A stretch of DNA of 9,051 nucleotides. Origin: Armatimonadota bacterium. GTDB taxonomy: Bacteria > Armatimonadota > Hebobacteria > CAIYQO01. The notes below the pieces were generated by a model that did no database searches, had not been told where the DNA came from, and was given only the letters and a program-made list of their open reading frames with translations. Below are positions 1 to 6,506 of this stretch, in pieces. The position numbers and the translations under genes were made by a program. The stretch covers positions 1 through 9,051 of the forward strand of contig JAKIYB010000149.1 in NCBI GenBank assembly GCA_022708765.1, read 5' to 3'. Each line of letters opens with the position of its first letter. The first letter of the stretch is position 1.

Positions 1-1
1 G

Positions 2-652
2 GTGGCGCCACCGCTCTCGGCGATAGATACCTGCATCTGCATGGGGGCGTCCATCAGCGTGGCGCACGGGCTGGAAAAAGCGGGCCTCAACCCGGCCAAG
101 GTGGTGGGCGTCATCGGCGACTCCACCTTCCTGCATTCCGGCATCACCCCGCTGCTGGACATGGTCTATAACGGCTCGCGCGGCACCATTCTCATCCTCG
201 ACAACGGCACCACGGCGATGACCGGCCGCCAGGAGCACCCCGGCACTGGCAAGAGCCTGGCCGGCGACCCAGCGCCGCAGGTGGACCTGGCGGGGCTGTG
301 CACCGCGCTGGGCGTGCCTGACGTTGACGTGATTGATCCCTATGAACTGGACGCGATGGAAGCGCGCATGAAGCAGGCGCTGGCGTTCGAAGGCGTTTCC
401 GTCATCATCGCCCGCCGCCCGTGCATGCTCATCCCGCACGAGGACTACCCCGCGCAGCAGGTGGACGAGGAACTGTGCAAGCTCTGCGGCCGCTGCCTGC
501 GCATCGGCTGTCCGGCGATCACGAAGACCCTGGTAGGCGAGGGCGAGAAGCCGCGCTACCGCCCGGAGATCAATCCGCTCCTCTGCGAGGGGTGTTCCGT
601 CTGTGCGCAGACCTGCCCGTTTGAGGTGATTACGGGGAAGGAAAGGGTGTGA
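2..652 (+). CDS. iorA: Indolepyruvate:ferredoxin oxidoreductase alpha subunit, C-terminal part (5' truncated by window)
   Basis: This is the large subunit of the enzyme that oxidatively decarboxylates indolepyruvate and other aryl-pyruvates to aryl-acetyl-CoA, passing electrons to ferredoxin. Only the last 216 codons are present and the reading frame is open at the left edge. Visible parts are the thiamine-diphosphate-binding C-terminal domain, with GDSTFLHSG at fragment residues 39-47 and LDNGTTAMTGRQ at 66-77, followed by a two-cluster ferredoxin domain. The first [4Fe-4S] motif is CxxCxxCx4CP (Cys159, 162, 165, 170) and the second is CxxCxxCx3CP (Cys195, 198, 201, 205). The wider spacing of the first motif is, as I recall, normal for IorA. 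The partner iorB would usually follow directly but here starts at 4493, after three unrelated genes. The family call is firm; the exact aryl-pyruvate substrate cannot be read from sequence. Confidence 0.95.
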   Translation: MAPPLSAIDTCICMGASISVAHGLEKAGLNPAKVVGVIGDSTFLHSGITPLLDMVYNGSRGTILILDNGTTAMTGRQEHPGTGKSLAGDPAPQVDLAGLCTALGVPDVDVIDPYELDAMEARMKQALAFEGVSVIIARRPCMLIPHEDYPAQQVDEELCKLCGRCLRIGCPAITKTLVGEGEKPRYRPEINPLLCEGCSVCAQTCPFEVITGKERV

Positions 653-701
653 GCGCGCTTCAGCGTGCTTGCCATGGTTCGCCACCTCCTTCAGGGGGTG
701 G
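652..701 (+). terminator. Two tandem TTCA-loop hairpins after iorA
   Basis: Immediately after the iorA stop, 652-658 pairs with 663-669 (7 bp with one G-T pair) around a TTCA loop. Next, 682-689 (CCACCTCC) pairs with 694-701 (GGGGGTGG) around another TTCA loop. They could end or stabilise the iorA transcript. Neither is followed by a real T-tract, so an intrinsic terminator is not proven, and the second hairpin could equally be a repeat remnant. Confidence 0.35.
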
Positions 702-733
702 TGAATGTGATATACGGGTAGTAAACGCGAACG

Positions 734-814
734 GTGAAAAATGAGGACAGTCCCGGTGGAACCTCCCGCGGATAAACTGACCACGACGTTCAAAGGGACA
801 GTCCCCATTTTTAC
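734..814. repeat. 81-bp inverted-repeat element with GGGACAGTCCCC-type ends (REP/MITE-like)
   Basis: The left arm, 734-754, reads AAAAATGAGGACAGTCCC after GTG. The right arm, 795-814, reads GGGACAGTCCCCATTTTT. They are near-perfect reverse complements, facing inward around about 40 bp of non-coding DNA. Arms of the 'AAATGGGGAC-GTCCC' type recur in genomes carrying Y1/REP-associated tyrosine transposases; that link comes from memory of such genomes. No transposase is present here, so this would be a non-autonomous copy or a remnant. It sits between iorA and the inserted glycosidase gene. Confidence 0.65.
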
Positions 815-872
815 GAAATACGAACGCTATTCCGCCGCGTAGCTCGCGACAAACAAGGTTGATTGGTACGGT

Positions 873-2180
873 ATGGCTGTCTATACGCCTGAGCATTGTG
901 ACCGTGTGATGCGCTGGTTTGCGCCGGCGCGGTTGGGATTGTTTTACCACTGGGGGCAGTATACCGGGGGCGGGTGCTCGGCGCCGCCGGACTGGGGCGG
1001 GGTGTGGCACCAGCCATTTACGCACCCGACCGTGGCGGATTTTGAAGCGGCGGCCGGAGAGCCGGATGACGTGGCGCGCAACATGGTGGACCTGGCAGTC
1101 TATGTGGGCGCGCGCTACATCATTTACACGGTGATGCATCCGGACGACCACTACCTGCCGATGTATCCGAGCGCGGTGGACGGCTTCGTGGTGACCACGA
1201 CGAAGGATTACCTCGGCGCCTTCCTGCGCGAGTGCGACCGGCGGGGGGTTCAGGCGATCCTCTACATCCCGGGCAGCCCGCAGTACTGGCATTGCCAGGA
1301 CGGCGACTGGCTGAAAGAGGGTTATCGCGACGAAGGCTATCGCACGCTGCTGCTGGGCGTGGTGGCGGAACTGGTGGAGCGCTACGGCGCGCTCATCGGC
1401 GGCTTCTGGTTCGATATCCACGACCGCGAGAGCGGAGCGTCGGAACTGGCGCGGCGGCTGCTGCCGGATGCCATCATCACGGTGAACTGCGACACCGCCT
1501 TCGCTACGCCGGAGGTGGATTACGGCACCTCGGAGGTGACCACCGGGCCGTTGGATCCGCCCTACAGCCGCCCGAGCGGGCTGGTGCAGGTGAACCCGTG
1601 GGGCGCGATGCCGCCGAAGAAGGATTATAACGAGGATATTCCCACCTGCAACCAGTGGTGGCACGGGTCGCCGTTCATCAGCGAAGCGGAGATGCTCGCC
1701 GGACCCTACGTGCAGGATCCCACCTTCCTGGTGAAGGAGATGGTCACCTCGCTGGGGCAGCGCGGGCAGTGGAATTACGCGCTGGGTATCGGGCCGACGA
1801 TTGACGGCACGCCGCCGGCGATGTTCCAGCCGATGCTGGATAACCTGCATCGCTTCATGGGATGGGCGAGCGAAGCGATTTACCGCACCACGGGCGGCGA
1901 AGGCGCGCCGTTACAGCAGGGATGGACGGGTGGAAAGGGATTCTTCTCCATCACCGTGTCGCTGGATGATCCGCGGGTGCTCTATCTGCACGTTACCACC
2001 GCGCCGACGGTGGATCATCTGGTCGCGCAGCACTACGGCGTGCCGGTGCGGCGGGTGACGGACCTGCGCACGGGCGCGGAACACGCCTTCCATTACGCCG
2101 GTTTCCTGGTGATTGATAACCTGGAGTGGGGGGATGTGGCGGAGTATGGGGCGAAAGTATTGCGGGTGGAATTGGCATAA
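873..2180 (+). CDS. Glycoside hydrolase family 29-like (alpha-L-fucosidase-type) protein
   Basis: The 435-aa protein has the (beta/alpha)8 layout of GH29 retaining alpha-L-fucosidases. LGLFYHWGQY at residues 21-30 matches the early 'FGLFIHWG' strand. GARYIIYTVMHPDDHYL around 79-95 corresponds to the 'GAKYIVLTAKHHDGF' segment, but with HPDD where the family usually has HHDG. GGFWFDIHD at 176-184 puts Asp181 at the usual nucleophile position. Later, GQRGQWNYALGIGPTIDGTP matches the 'GGNLLLNIGP-DG' strand, and FMGWASEAIYRTTGG resembles 'GKWLKVNGEAIYGT' before the small C-terminal beta domain. I see no signal peptide, so a cytoplasmic location is likely. No strong Shine-Dalgarno site precedes ATG 873; ATG 909 is an alternative but would cut into the first barrel segment. 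The next gene is a Gfo/Idh/MocA oxidoreductase, a common partner in sugar use. Family confidence is good; fucose specificity is uncertain because of the divergent active-site segment. Confidence 0.82.
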   Translation: MAVYTPEHCDRVMRWFAPARLGLFYHWGQYTGGGCSAPPDWGGVWHQPFTHPTVADFEAAAGEPDDVARNMVDLAVYVGARYIIYTVMHPDDHYLPMYPSAVDGFVVTTTKDYLGAFLRECDRRGVQAILYIPGSPQYWHCQDGDWLKEGYRDEGYRTLLLGVVAELVERYGALIGGFWFDIHDRESGASELARRLLPDAIITVNCDTAFATPEVDYGTSEVTTGPLDPPYSRPSGLVQVNPWGAMPPKKDYNEDIPTCNQWWHGSPFISEAEMLAGPYVQDPTFLVKEMVTSLGQRGQWNYALGIGPTIDGTPPAMFQPMLDNLHRFMGWASEAIYRTTGGEGAPLQQGWTGGKGFFSITVSLDDPRVLYLHVTTAPTVDHLVAQHYGVPVRRVTDLRTGAEHAFHYAGFLVIDNLEWGDVAEYGAKVLRVELA

Positions 2181-2317
2181 AGGGGTTCACCTCTCCCCCC
2201 TACCCCCCCTACATGGGGAGGGGGAGTGAGTGGAAATGCATATCTGATCTCAATATAGCACCATCTTCTCCCCCTCCCCGCTTAGGGGAGGGGGGTAGGG
2301 GGGAGGTGAACCCCCTT
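2179..2317. repeat. Long inverted repeat of C/G tracts between the hydrolase and oxidoreductase genes
   Basis: The left arm (2179-2226) contains AGGGGTTCACCTCTCCCCCC and ends in GGGGAGGGGGAG. The right arm (2268-2317) is its imperfect reverse complement, ending GGAGGTGAACCCCCTT. The right arm also folds on itself: CCCCCTCCCC (2270-2279) pairs perfectly with GGGGAGGGGG (2285-2294) around GCTTA. The arms flank about 40 bp of AT-richer DNA. The left arm begins within the hydrolase stop codon, and the oxidoreductase ribosome site lies just after the right arm. There is no T-tract, so this is more likely a MITE/REP-type repeat or transcript-processing structure than a terminator. Confidence 0.75.
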
Positions 2318-2341
2318 CACGTGTGTGAATCGGAGGTTGTC

Positions 2342-3607
2342 ATGTCTGAGCAGTTGATTACCGTGGCGATTATCGGCGCGGGGGGGCGCGGGGCGGGATT
2401 TGCCTCGCTGGTGACGCAGTCGGGCTTTGCCGGATTGGGGAAAGTCGTCGGGGTGGCGGAACCGCGCGACGCCTATCGCGAGAAGCTGGTGGAGGCGCAC
2501 GGCATCGCCCCGGAGATGACCTTCCGCACATGGCAGGAGTTTTGCGCCCAACCGAAGCTGTGCGACGCGGTGGTGATCAGCACCATGGACCGCGACCACG
2601 TCGGTCCGGCGGTGGCGTGCCTGGAGAAAGGCTATCACGTGCTGCTGGAGAAGCCGATGGCTATCTCGCTGGAGGACTGCCAGGCCATCGCCGCCGCGCA
2701 CCGCAAGGCGGGCACGAAGGTGGCGGTGTGCCATTCCATGCGCTACCACAAAGGCTTTGCGAAGGTGAAGGAACTCATCGCCGACGGGCGCATCGGCAAA
2801 GTGGTAACGCTGGACAACATCGAGCAGGTGGCCTTCTGGCACCAGGCGCACAGCTTCGTGCGCGGGAACTGGGGCAACGAGGGGCGCTCCACCTTTATGC
2901 TGCTGGCGAAGAGCTGCCACGACATTGATTACATCTCCTACCTGGTGGGCGCGCCGTGCGAGCGGGTAGCGTCCTACGGCTCGTTGAGCTATTTCACCGA
3001 GGCCAACGCGCCGGAAGGCAGCACCGACCGCTGCGTGAACGGCTGCCAGGTGGAGCGCGAATGCCCCTATTCAGCAATCAAGGCGTATGTGGAGGCGGAG
3101 CACCTGGAGTGGTGGCCGGCGGAAGTCTGCAGCCCGATGCATACGAAAGAGGCGCATCTGGAAGCGATTACCAGCGGGCCGTATGGCCGCTGCGTCTACC
3201 GCTGCGACAACGATGTGGTGGACCACCAGGTGGTGCTGCTGGAATATGCCGGCGGCGTCACCGCCACCTTCACCATGACGGCCTTCACCCAGCAGGGGGG
3301 GCGCCGGGTGCGGGTGAACGGCACCGACGGCACCATTGATTTTGACGAATCCACCATCATCCTGCGCACCTTCGCCGACAACAACACGGAGACGATCCAC
3401 CTCGGCGCGGAGAGCGGCGGCCACGGCGGCGGCGACTGGCGGGTGGTGAACTCCTGGCTGCGCGCCATTCGCGATGACGATGCCTCGCTCATCCTCACCG
3501 ACGCGCAGGAGTCGCTGCGCACCCACACCATCGTCTTCGCGGCCGAGAAAGCGCGCAAAGAGGGGCGGATGGTGACGATTGAGGAGATGACGGAGGCGCG
3601 GGCGTAA
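2342..3607 (+). CDS. Gfo/Idh/MocA family NAD(P)-dependent oxidoreductase
   Basis: This 421-aa protein is a Gfo/Idh/MocA dehydrogenase, a family that oxidises or reduces sugars and cyclitols using NAD(P). The N-terminal Rossmann fold starts with IIGAGGRGAGF (residues 10-20). The hallmark EKP motif is at 103-105 (LLEKPMAIS), giving the conserved Lys104. KSCHDID at 190-196 supplies the usual His/Asp of the second catalytic motif. The substrate domain carries a cysteine-rich insert, CVNGCQVERECPYSA, with Cys231, 235 and 241, followed by RCVYRCDNDVVDHQV with Cys284 and 288. I recall this pattern in one Gfo/Idh subfamily, where it might bind metal. ATG 2342 is preferred over upstream in-frame starts because GGAGG lies at about 2332 and the domain begins right after it; the upstream codons run through the inverted repeat. 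It probably acts with the preceding glycosidase on a released sugar. The substrate is unknown. Confidence 0.92.
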   Translation: MSEQLITVAIIGAGGRGAGFASLVTQSGFAGLGKVVGVAEPRDAYREKLVEAHGIAPEMTFRTWQEFCAQPKLCDAVVISTMDRDHVGPAVACLEKGYHVLLEKPMAISLEDCQAIAAAHRKAGTKVAVCHSMRYHKGFAKVKELIADGRIGKVVTLDNIEQVAFWHQAHSFVRGNWGNEGRSTFMLLAKSCHDIDYISYLVGAPCERVASYGSLSYFTEANAPEGSTDRCVNGCQVERECPYSAIKAYVEAEHLEWWPAEVCSPMHTKEAHLEAITSGPYGRCVYRCDNDVVDHQVVLLEYAGGVTATFTMTAFTQQGGRRVRVNGTDGTIDFDESTIILRTFADNNTETIHLGAESGGHGGGDWRVVNSWLRAIRDDDASLILTDAQESLRTHTIVFAAEKARKEGRMVTIEEMTEARA

Positions 3608-3620
3608 AACAGGGAGATAC

Positions 3621-4376
3621 ATGCCCAATCGCGCATGGACACGAGAAGAGCTGATTATTGTATTCAACCTGTATTGCGCGTTGTCTTTCGGGCAATATGA
3701 TGCTCGGAATACGCGTGTAATACAGGTTGCTCATGCCATTGGCCGGACTCCGAACTCCGTGGCGATGAAGTTATGCAATTACGCCTCGCTCGATCCTGCG
3801 CATCAACGGCGAGGGGTAAAAGGATTGGCGAATGCTAGCCGTGCGGACAAGGCTATTTGGAGTGAAATGACCGCAAACTGGACGTCAGCTGTTGAGCAGA
3901 TTCATCGAGCAGAGCACGACTATGCTGTTCCATCGTCAGACGAAGTGGAGATAGAATATCCGGGAGGGCCAACAAGCATACCACGCTTGACTGAGACACG
4001 TCGTGGGCAAGGGTTCTTCCGACGCACAGTGTTGTCAGCGTATCAATATCGCTGCTGTATCAGCGGTATGCCGTTACCGGAGTTGTTAGTAGCCAGTCAC
4101 ATCGTACCTTGGGGGCAGTCCGAAGAATGCCGATTGAATCCATGTAATGGTCTCTGCTTATCCAGTATTCATGACGCAGCGTTTGACCGGGGCCTAATTA
4201 CCCTTGATGAAGAATTCAAACTGGTGCTGTCACGCCGGTTGCGTGAGCATTTTTCGAACGCAAGTATCGAGGCTATCTTCATGCGATATGAAGGCTTTGC
4301 GATTCGATTACCCGATAAGTTTATACCGGATCAGGGATTCCTTGCCATTCATCGTGAAAGCACCTTTGAGCAGTGA
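3621..4376 (+). CDS. HNH endonuclease (HNH_2-type) with N-terminal helical domain
   Basis: The 251-aa protein has two parts. Residues 6-58 (from WTREELIIVFNLYCALSFGQ to AIGRTPNSVAMKLCNYASLD) form a helical, possibly DNA-binding region. Residues 128-182 form an HNH nuclease core: YRCCISGM (Cys135/136), then LLVASHIVPWG with His150, NPCNGLCLSSIHDAAFDRGLI with Asn166 and His174, and Asp179. His150, Asn166 and His174 fit the H-N-H triad. Restriction-like HNH proteins with this N-terminus occur as stand-alone genes in many bacteria, so a role in cutting foreign DNA is plausible, but no methylase or specificity subunit is nearby. AGGGAGA at 3610-3616 supports ATG 3621, 13 bases after the oxidoreductase stop. 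The coding sequence is clearly richer in A/T than the genes on either side, which suggests recent acquisition. The nuclease call is strong; the biological role is open. Confidence 0.88.
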   Translation: MPNRAWTREELIIVFNLYCALSFGQYDARNTRVIQVAHAIGRTPNSVAMKLCNYASLDPAHQRRGVKGLANASRADKAIWSEMTANWTSAVEQIHRAEHDYAVPSSDEVEIEYPGGPTSIPRLTETRRGQGFFRRTVLSAYQYRCCISGMPLPELLVASHIVPWGQSEECRLNPCNGLCLSSIHDAAFDRGLITLDEEFKLVLSRRLREHFSNASIEAIFMRYEGFAIRLPDKFIPDQGFLAIHRESTFEQ

Positions 4377-4417
4377 TGAATGACACATGTGAGATGCTCA
4401 ACGGATAGATGACTCAC

Positions 4418-4438
4418 GCGCGGTCGGGACGCCCGCGC
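4418..4438. repeat. Short GC-rich palindrome upstream of iorB
   Basis: GCGCGG (4418-4423) pairs with CCGCGC (4433-4438) around TCGGGACGC, within a CACGCGCGGTCGGGACGCCC context. It looks like one unit of a dispersed 'gcgggcgtcccg' intergenic repeat such as I recall from several uncultured lineages. It marks the right edge of the block that separates iorA from iorB. The rest of the 116-bp gap has no clear function. Confidence 0.45.
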
Positions 4439-4492
4439 TCCAACAGAAGGATTTTCTGACGGTATCGCTAATAAAATAGAAGCGGATCGTTT

Positions 4493-5092
4493 ATGACACA
4501 GACCACGAACATACTCATCGTCGGCGTCGGGGGCCAGGGGATTGTGCTGGCAGGGGACGTCATCGGGATGGCGGCGCGACTGGCGGGGCTCGAGGCGAAG
4601 GCGTCCGAGGTACACGGCATGTCGCAGCGCGGGGGGAGCGTCGTCTCCGAGGTACGCTTTGGGGAGGCCGTATACTCGCCGCTTATCCCACCGCCGGGAG
4701 CGGATTACCTGATGGCATTCGAGACGCTGGAAGGGTTGCGCGGGCTGGAGCGGCTGCGCCCGGGCGGGGTAGCCATTGTCAATACCCAGCGCATCATCCC
4801 GTCGTCCGTCACCTACGGCACGGCGGTCTATCCCGCGGACGCGGAAGCGCAGATCGCCGCGCGCTGTCCCAACGCCGTGCTGCTGGACGCCATCGCCGTC
4901 GCCGTCGAACTGGGCAACGCGCGGGCGGTGAACAGCGTGCTGATGGGCGTGCTGGCCGGCCACGGCGTGCTGCCGACGGACTGCTGGGAACAGGCCATCG
5001 GGAAGATCGTGAAACCGCGATTCGTGGAATTAAATATCACCGCTTTCCGGCGGGGGCTGGAACTGGCGCCCGCCGGCGTGAGGAGTGCGTAA
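4493..5092 (+). CDS. iorB: Indolepyruvate:ferredoxin oxidoreductase beta subunit
   Basis: This is the small gamma-domain-type subunit (POR/2-oxoacid oxidoreductase family) that completes the IorAB enzyme for aryl-pyruvate decarboxylation to aryl-acetyl-CoA. The 199-aa length is normal for IorB. NILIVGVGGQGIVLAGDVIG (residues 6-25) is the glycine-rich start of the domain, and EVHGMSQRGGSVVSEVRFG (39-57) is the family signature. Asp/Glu-rich loops and the C-terminal helix also match. ATG 4493 places the conserved strand at the expected distance from the N-terminus; the upstream Shine-Dalgarno is weak (AGCGGA, 4481-4486). The coding region ends at 5092, one base before the paaK start, so these two are co-translated. 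Its natural neighbour iorA lies 3.84 kb upstream, so iorB probably needs either a promoter in 4377-4492 or a long read-through message. Confidence 0.95.
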   Translation: MTQTTNILIVGVGGQGIVLAGDVIGMAARLAGLEAKASEVHGMSQRGGSVVSEVRFGEAVYSPLIPPPGADYLMAFETLEGLRGLERLRPGGVAIVNTQRIIPSSVTYGTAVYPADAEAQIAARCPNAVLLDAIAVAVELGNARAVNSVLMGVLAGHGVLPTDCWEQAIGKIVKPRFVELNITAFRRGLELAPAGVRSA

Positions 5093-5096
5093 CATG
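5081..5096 (+). promoter_or_regulatory. Ribosome binding site that fixes the paaK start
   Basis: AGGAG at 5081-5085 lies inside the end of iorB, eight bases before ATG 5094. An in-frame GTG at 5085 would overlap this site, so ATG 5094 is the better start. The arrangement implies translational coupling of iorB and paaK. Confidence 0.65.
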
Positions 5097-6413
5097 CCGA
5101 CATCGTCGCTATCGTCCACCATTTACAACCCGCTGTACGAGTGCATGCCGCGCGCCGAGTTGAGCGCGCTGCAACTCAGGCGGTTGAAGGACGTGATTTC
5201 CCGCGCGTTTAACCACGTGCCCGCGTATCGCGAAAAGTGCCGCGCGGCGGGGGTGACGCCGCTGGACATGCAGACGCTGGCCGACCTGCGCCACTTCCCC
5301 TGCACGGTGAAGACGGATTTCCGCGAAAATTACCCCTTCGGCATGTTCGCGGTGCCGATGGAAGAGGTGGTGCGCATTCACGCCTCCAGCGGCACCACGG
5401 GGAAATCCACCGTGGTGGGCTACACGGCGAATGACGTAGCGACGTGGGCCGAGGTGATGGCGCGCACCATGGGCTGCGCGGGCATCACCCGCAAGGATGT
5501 CGTGCAGGTGTGCTACGGTTACGGCCTCTTCACCGGCGGCCTGGGCGTGCATTACGGCGCCGAGCGCATCGGCGCCACCGTCATCCCCATCTCCGGCGGC
5601 AACACGAAGCGCCAGGTGACGGTGATGGAAGATTTCGGCAGCACCGCCCTCGCTTCCACCCCCAGCTACGCGCTGCACATGGCGGAAGTGGCGCAGGAGA
5701 TGGGCATCCTCGACGACCTGAAGCTGCGCGTGGGCATCTTCGGCGCCGAACCGTGGTCCGAAGGCATGCGCGTGGACCTGGAGCGCAGCCTGCACGTGAC
5801 GGCGATTGACATTTACGGCATGTCCGAGCTCATCGGGCCGGGCGTCTCCAGCGAGTGCGAGTGCCAGTGCGGCCTGCACATGTTCGAGGACCACTTCTAC
5901 CCCGAAATTATTGACCCCGACACCGGCGAGGTGCTGCCGCCGGGCAGCACGGGCGAGCTGGTCGTGACCAACCTGACGAAAGAGGCGCTGCCGGTCATCC
6001 GCTACCGCACGCGCGATATCTCCGCGCTCACCTATGAGACCTGCGAGTGCGGCCGCACCATGGTGCGCATGGAGCGCGTCACCGGGCGCTCCGACGACAT
6101 GCTCATCATCCGCGGCGTCAATGTCTTCCCCTCGCAAATCGAGGACGTGCTCACCGGCATCGAAGGCACCGCCCCGCATTATCAGCTTCACGTCCGCCGC
6201 GAAGGCACCCTCGACGAACTGGAGCTGTGGGTGGAAGTCACCGAAGCGGTGCTCAAAGACGACATCCGCTCGCTGGAAACCCTCTCCCGCCGCATCATGG
6301 CCGACATCCACTCCATCCTCGGCCTCACCTGCCGCGTGAAACTCGTCGAACCGAAGACCATCGAACGCAGCGAAGGCAAGGCGAAGCGGGTGATTGACCA
6401 TCGGAAGATGTAA
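5094..6413 (+). CDS. paaK: Phenylacetate-CoA ligase (aryl-acetate:CoA ligase, AMP-forming)
   Basis: The 439-aa protein belongs to the PaaK branch of the adenylate-forming enzymes, which activate phenylacetate or indoleacetate to the CoA thioester through an acyl-AMP. Motifs appear in order: HASSGTTGKSTVVGYT (96-111, phosphate loop), YGMSELIGPG (241-250, adenine and acyl site), GELVVTNLTKEALPVIRYRTRDIS (287-310, with the ribose-binding Asp308), GRSDDMLIIRGVNVFPSQIE (331-350, hinge) and SEGKAKRVIDHR (426-437, with the A10-type Lys429). The CECQCG (255-260) and CECG (317-320) pieces are common in this subgroup. The length is typical. It follows iorB by one base; such iorAB-paaK clusters are frequent in anaerobes and link breakdown of aromatic amino acids to ATP yield when the ligase runs in reverse. 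The actual direction and preferred aryl acid are not visible here. Confidence 0.95.
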   Translation: MPTSSLSSTIYNPLYECMPRAELSALQLRRLKDVISRAFNHVPAYREKCRAAGVTPLDMQTLADLRHFPCTVKTDFRENYPFGMFAVPMEEVVRIHASSGTTGKSTVVGYTANDVATWAEVMARTMGCAGITRKDVVQVCYGYGLFTGGLGVHYGAERIGATVIPISGGNTKRQVTVMEDFGSTALASTPSYALHMAEVAQEMGILDDLKLRVGIFGAEPWSEGMRVDLERSLHVTAIDIYGMSELIGPGVSSECECQCGLHMFEDHFYPEIIDPDTGEVLPPGSTGELVVTNLTKEALPVIRYRTRDISALTYETCECGRTMVRMERVTGRSDDMLIIRGVNVFPSQIEDVLTGIEGTAPHYQLHVRREGTLDELELWVEVTEAVLKDDIRSLETLSRRIMADIHSILGLTCRVKLVEPKTIERSEGKAKRVIDHRKM

Positions 6414-6423
6414 GCGCGATGAG

Positions 6424-6489
6424 GCACAGGCCCGAAGGGCCGACAGCCGTTAGCCACGGGTGACGCATAATGGAACCCGTGGCTAATGG
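6424..6489 (+). repeat. Palindromic intergenic repeat, copy A
   Basis: A small hairpin GCCCGAAGGGC (6430-6440) is followed by CGACAG and a larger palindrome: CCGTTAGCCACGGGT (6447-6461) against ACCCGTGGCTAATGG (6475-6489), with one mismatch and a 13-base loop. The 39 bases 6424-6462 recur at 7135-7173 with a single difference. It starts 10 bases after the paaK stop and could also act as a transcript end for iorB-paaK, though no T-tract follows. The repeat covers the ATG at 6486, which argues against that codon as a gene start. Confidence 0.85.
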
Positions 6490-6506
6490 CAATTCAGGTA
6501 AACAAT

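Noticed and set aside
660..1850. Long - strand frame (396 aa) opposite the GH29-like gene
   Set aside because: The product is rich in Arg/His/Val with no domain pattern, typical of the antisense frame of a GC-rich gene; its beginning and end cover repeat DNA.
2126..2341. Upstream extension of the oxidoreductase (in-frame start at 2126)
   Set aside because: It overlaps the hydrolase end and runs through the C/G-tract inverted repeat, giving proline/glycine-rich low-complexity sequence; ATG 2342 has a good ribosome site.
4349..4963. - strand frame (204 aa) over iorB and the gap before it
   Set aside because: Antisense to iorB; the GARASRPR stretch is the translated palindromic repeat at 4418-4438.
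5109..6401. Long - strand frame (430 aa) opposite paaK
   Set aside because: It mirrors paaK almost exactly and has the His/Ala/Val/Asp bias of an antisense shadow; no recognisable domain.
6486..6506. ATG 6486 as the start of the unknown gene
   Set aside because: The codon lies within the right arm of repeat copy A, so it is probably a chance start; ATG 6507 is preferred though not proven.
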